From: Adiantum capillus-veneris
Lineage: Eukaryota; Streptophyta; Polypodiopsida; Polypodiales; Pteridaceae
Length of the DNA: 58,000 nucleotides
Assembly (NCBI GenBank): GCA_014529385.2
Contig: CM043967.1
Span: 5,475,001 to 5,533,000, forward strand
Reading direction: 5' to 3'
Below, piece by piece: positions 54,441-58,000 of the stretch; within the stretch, counting starts at the first letter, position 1; each line of letters begins with the position of its first letter. The position numbers and the translations under genes are program-made. The notes under the pieces were generated by a model. It made no database searches. It saw nothing but the letters and a program-made list of their open reading frames with translations, and was not told where the DNA came from.

Positions 54441-55998
54441 TGTAGCGGAAAATAGCATGAACATAGTGAGCATTTCATTAGAATAGATTCCTAATGAGAT
54501 TAACAAGAGTGCTTGGGTGGAGACAGCAACAAAAAGCATAACACCTAGTTAGATAACATGAACAATACTTCAAAAGAGAGAGGAATTAAGCAATTGACAA
54601 CATTTGACGACCGGATTTGCATGGAGCCGGTCCCCCCTCCAAAAGGCTTTGTATTATAATTCTCCCATCAAGAAAGACATTTTACAATACAATTTCTTTG
54701 TGTTCCTTCAATACTATCTAGTGCAATGAAGATGGAAACTTCATGCACTAAGCAAAACACTTATCAAACACAACATCAATTCCCTCACGGTCTCAGACCC
54801 AAGACCTCACACATCTTCGAAGATGGTGAGAGCTAGCGGGGTATGAGAGTAGATTGAGAGGAAGAAGGAGTATTCTTACGAGAAAGATGTACATCTCCTC
54901 ACATAATCACTCATATTAGCATAGCTTATCTTAGTAATTAACATGGTAGAGGAGATGATCATGCATTGAAGCTTGGCTCTTGGTTGGATTTGCATCACAA
55001 AGCCAAGAGTTGTTGGTGTAGGCCTTCCTTCTCACAAGCTTGGAGTAGGTGATAAGCTTTCCATTAAAGCTTGAGAAGGAGAGAGAGTCTTCTTACTCCA
55101 CACATGGGCTAGTGTGAGTGTGTAGTTGATAATGCCTTTGAAAAATCAGCCCCCTCTCTCTCTTGGTCGACCCCTCTTGCTATTTGCTCTTTCTGGCATC
55201 CTATTGGACCTCCCCAAGCTTAGCCAATGGTAATTAAGCAGCATAAGTGATAGCCTTCTGACATGTGTCTCCCTTTCCCCTTTTGTGAGAGCTTTAGGTA
55301 ATTATTAAATGCAACTAAACTCTCATTGGACCCCTTTGCCTCCTAGCCAATAGGAATCAGGCAAGCCATTGGGCTACTGAATGCTCATTGGACCCCTTGG
55401 GAGACTGTCCAATTGTCTTCTAGAGAGCTTAATTCCCATTGGTTCTTTTATTAAGTGTTTTTAAATTAATTAAACTAGATTTTACTCTAGCCTAATTCTC
55501 ATTGGTCCACCTCCAAGGCCATCTAATACGATTTGAACACACCTTGTGGCATCTGGGATAGGGAGCTGACATGTGTTCCTCATTCCCTTTCTGTAAAGGG
55601 AGCTTGTGTATGTGTGTGGTTTTCTCTCTCATCCCCTACTTGCAAGGCTCGCCCCCTCCTATGTAGGGATGGATGAAGACTTTTGGGGCACACACAAATC
55701 ATCCAATTTCCCTAATGTTTGACCTTTGGATACATCCTTTAAATTTTGGAACCTTAGCATTTTGGAAAGTCTTAATAGGTTGAACCTTAGGGTCTTTTAA
55801 GCCCATTGGTGCACATAGCTTTTTTTCAGATGCCCCCCCCTTTGGATCCCTATTTTTCCTCCTTTTGATCCCTACTGTGACCGGTCTGCTAACTTAACCA
55901 ATATTCTAGCTTTTTCTCCCCTGGCACTTCCCCATATTAAATGATCAGTTTAACATGAGAAAATCATTTAGGAGAATTAGATATTGATTATTATGACA
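54441..55998 (-). repeat. 3' LTR of chromovirus B
   Basis: On the minus strand it begins TGTCATAATAATC at 55998 next to the PPT and ends near 54441. About 1.56 kb. Between 55200 and 55515 several ATTGG/CCAAT pentamers occur in a repeated context (CTCATTGGACCCCTT at about 55321 and 55382, others at 55202, 55435 and 55499). Confidence 0.75.
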
Positions 55999-56036
55999 TT
56001 ACCACTCTCTTGAAATCATAGTCATCCTCGACTATG
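55999..56036 (-). promoter_or_regulatory. Polypurine tract and upstream stem-loop of chromovirus B
   Basis: Minus-strand purine-rich AAGAGAGTGGTAA (55999-56011) precedes the LTR; the stem-loop CATAGT...ACTATG lies at 56017-56036. Confidence 0.8.
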
Positions 56037-56354
56037 GGGTAGAGAAGATAAAGCATATTCATTAGTCCTTTTTCCTAGCGGGTAGAGGATCCCTATGTTA
56101 CCGTACGACATCGTTCCACAATGGATGACTAGTCCATTTGGCACTTGAGAGCCTGAGGCTACCGCAAGCATGTCTGCACATTAGTCCTATCATCTTCCAT
56201 AGTAGAGTGACAAACTCTACTTGGTGTTCGGGAGACGTGGTCTCCGCAAACTTGATCTAAGCATGCATACTACTTTATTTTTGTGCACAAGAAAGAAAAA
56301 GAGATTGTCTTATAAGAAAAAAATTTTGTTCATTTTTAACATTTGTACATTTTC

Positions 56355-57600
56355 TTACTCTTGGGAAGCATTGTAAGCATTGACAAGGTTTAGGTTATCC
56401 TTTAATTGTATGCCTTGCATCCATCTAGCATCTTCAAAAGGATAATTCATAAGCTTAATAAGATATTTTTGGATAGTCTTACTGCCTCTTAGTACCTTGT
56501 CTTCATGTCGGAGGATGGACTCGGGTTGCAGCACCTCTTCTTGGTCCTCGATCTCTGATGGGTCTTCAATAGTTGGTTCTTGAGGTGGCTCTCCTTTGTA
56601 AGGCTTTAGTAGGCTCACATGGAAAGCATTGTGTATGAGCCAATGGTTGGGCAACTTGAGTTGATAGGCCATCTCATTGATTGTCCTAAGAATCTGGAAG
56701 GGACAATAGTACCTTTTTTCTAACTCAGCATAGTACTTTTGGTGTCCCGTAGGATTCGTGCCCGTCGTGTTCCTTAATCGAGCCTTGGGAAATTTGAGTA
56801 AGACCCAATTATTTCTTTAAAGGATTGGGCTCTTCTGTGCTTGTCAGCAGCAGCCTTTTGCCTTTGTTGTGAGATAGGGATAGCATCCTTAATTTTTTGG
56901 AAAGATTCTTGTAGGTCTTGGCTATACTCATCTGCAGCGAAGATCTTCCCGTGTACCTTAAGTAGCAAGGGACTTTTTGATCTTCCCTCAATTACCTCAA
57001 AAGGTGCTTTTCCCGTGGAAGCATGTACAGTGTTATTGTAGGCATACTCCACTAAGGGTAAGTACTTCTCCCATTGGGATCTTTGATCTACTTCCGTTAC
57101 ATAGGATTTTAGTAGATCGAGAATTGTTAGGTTAGCTATTTCACTTTGGCCATCCGTTTGCGGGTGATAGGCCGAAGAGAAGTTTAGCCTTGTTCCTAAA
57201 TTCTCAAAGAGACCCTTTTAGAAATTACTGGTCATTCTAGGATCTCTATCCGACACTATGGACATTGGCAAGCCATGGTACTTGAAGATTTGTGAAATGA
57301 AGAGGGTTGCCATTTGATGGGCTTTGATAGTGTTTTTGACAGGTATAAAATGAGCTTGTTTACTAAACCTATGTACTATCATCCATATTCCCGTATTCCC
57401 ATTGATAGACTTAGGCAATCCAAAGATAAAATCCATGGATATGCTCTCCCATGGTGAATTAGGGATTGTCAAAGGTTGAAGCAATCCAAGTTGCTTCCCT
57501 CTATCAAACTTTGTCTTTTGGCATACCACACATTTAGAAACATACTCTTGTATGTTTGCTTTTATGGTAGGCCAATAGAAATATGTTTCAATCCCCTTTA
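56355..57600 (-). pseudogene. pol: Chromovirus B pol: integrase and chromodomain-like tail
   Basis: Minus strand. 57600-57218 has the end of the zinc-binding module (CVVCQKTK), the first catalytic Asp (SMDFIFGLPK) and the second (VSDRDPRM). After a break near 57217 (a stop in place of the residue after TSNF) the catalytic Glu lies in HPQTDGQSE near 57150. 57052-56774 (YAYNNTVHASTGKAPFEV) and 56672-56355 (HNAFHVSLLKPYKG, then QPESILRHEDKVLRG...DARWMQ) complete the C-terminus and chromodomain-like tail. Frames are separated by at least two breaks (near 57217 and near 56800). Confidence 0.88.
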
Positions 57601-58000
57601 TGTTTCAATCTTCTGCCATAAAAACATGTTTTTCAGTACAACAGTATCGTGCCACCTGGCCCTTTTATCCACAATAATTATTCACTACCGGTGTGCAGAG
57701 GGTGGAACAACACCACCATATTTCAAGCTCCCATCATATCAAAACCATAAGGTTTATCAAGTCAAAGAATAATAACCCATGCAAAAAGGCACAAATAGCA
57801 TGCCAACCTGCAATCCAATTAGTAACCGCCAGCAAAACTGTTTTGTTCAAACCAGTGGTTAGTCACCAAACATTAGCTAGTAGATAGGTTTTTCACATTT
57901 TTTGGGATAAAAATAGAGTTTTAAAAGCAGCAGCATGTAGTAAGCCATACCAAAAAAGAACCATCAGTGTGGAATCCTCAACAAAAATAACGCGACATAG
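57601..58000. other. Unassigned sequence beyond chromovirus B
   Basis: Pol homology has ended; no frame or repeat is recognised. Window edge. Confidence 0.4.

Larger units (their letters stand above)
54441..57600 (-). mobile_element. Chromovirus B: 3' part of a minus-strand Ty3/gypsy element
   Basis: Same order as chromovirus A: integrase with zinc-binding end, core, C-terminus, chromodomain-like tail, PPT, LTR. Homology reaches further upstream than in A (to about 57600, with Y-F-Y-W-P-T-I-K-A-N and C-V-V-C-Q-K-T-K of the zinc-binding module), then stops. Confidence 0.86.

Overview
The window is repeat-dominated nuclear DNA of a plant. Evidence for this is nested Ty3/gypsy LTR retrotransposons whose primer-binding sites match the 3' end of plant tRNA-Asp, an Athila-like (OTA clade) protein order, chromodomain-type Ty3 fragments and long microsatellites. 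Elements near 20 kb plus a probable Penelope-like fragment favour a large-genome non-angiosperm such as a gymnosperm or fern; that is inference. I found no intact host gene, no RNA gene and no CRISPR array.

Layout. 1-2.3 kb: rearranged Penelope-like reverse transcriptase pieces in both orientations, ending at a CA microsatellite. 2.3-7.87 kb: mostly unassigned, with a 159-bp tandem duplication and a long hairpin. 7.87-10.77 kb: 3' part of a minus-strand chromovirus (LTR, PPT, integrase, chromodomain), cut at a GA microsatellite. 11.04-42.14 kb: giant element E1 (LTRs, 5-bp target duplication GTTTG), about 19.7 kb once its passenger is removed. 18.21-29.61 kb: the passenger E2, an 11.4-kb relative without RT/RNase H/integrase, inserted in E1's coding region with target duplication GTAGC. 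42.14-44.1 kb: unassigned. 44.1-51.9 kb: LTR-less, decayed, minus-strand relict of an E1-like element, itself hit by a MITE. 52.2-54.4 kb: unassigned, with long simple repeats. 54.44-57.6 kb: second minus-strand chromovirus 3' part. 57.6-58 kb: unassigned.

E1 reads LTR, PBS, untranslated region with repeated palindromes, gag, protease-like domain, [E2], linker, RT, RNase H, two successive H2C2 zinc-binding modules, integrase, a second aspartic-protease-like domain with a W-x-P-K tail, an internal polypurine tract, a second palindrome array, a roughly 1,140-codon coiled-coil ORF3, terminal PPT and LTR. All reading frames are broken. E2 keeps the LTR, PBS and palindrome leader and a 920-codon frame joining the protease-like domain directly to W-x-P-K repeats. 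It also carries an intronless fragment of a host DEAD-box RNA helicase before its 3' LTR.

The most striking signal is the palindromes. Thirteen copies of a 24-bp palindrome (half-site AGACATCCTACG) lie in three arrays with recurring spacings near 284, 160 and 120 bp. The relict carries a different 20-bp palindrome with the same frame (ACAT, then CGCG at the centre, then ATGT), similar spacing and the same place upstream of ORF3. Palindrome sequence changes while architecture is kept, which suggests a functional cis-element of this retrotransposon lineage that I do not know to be described.
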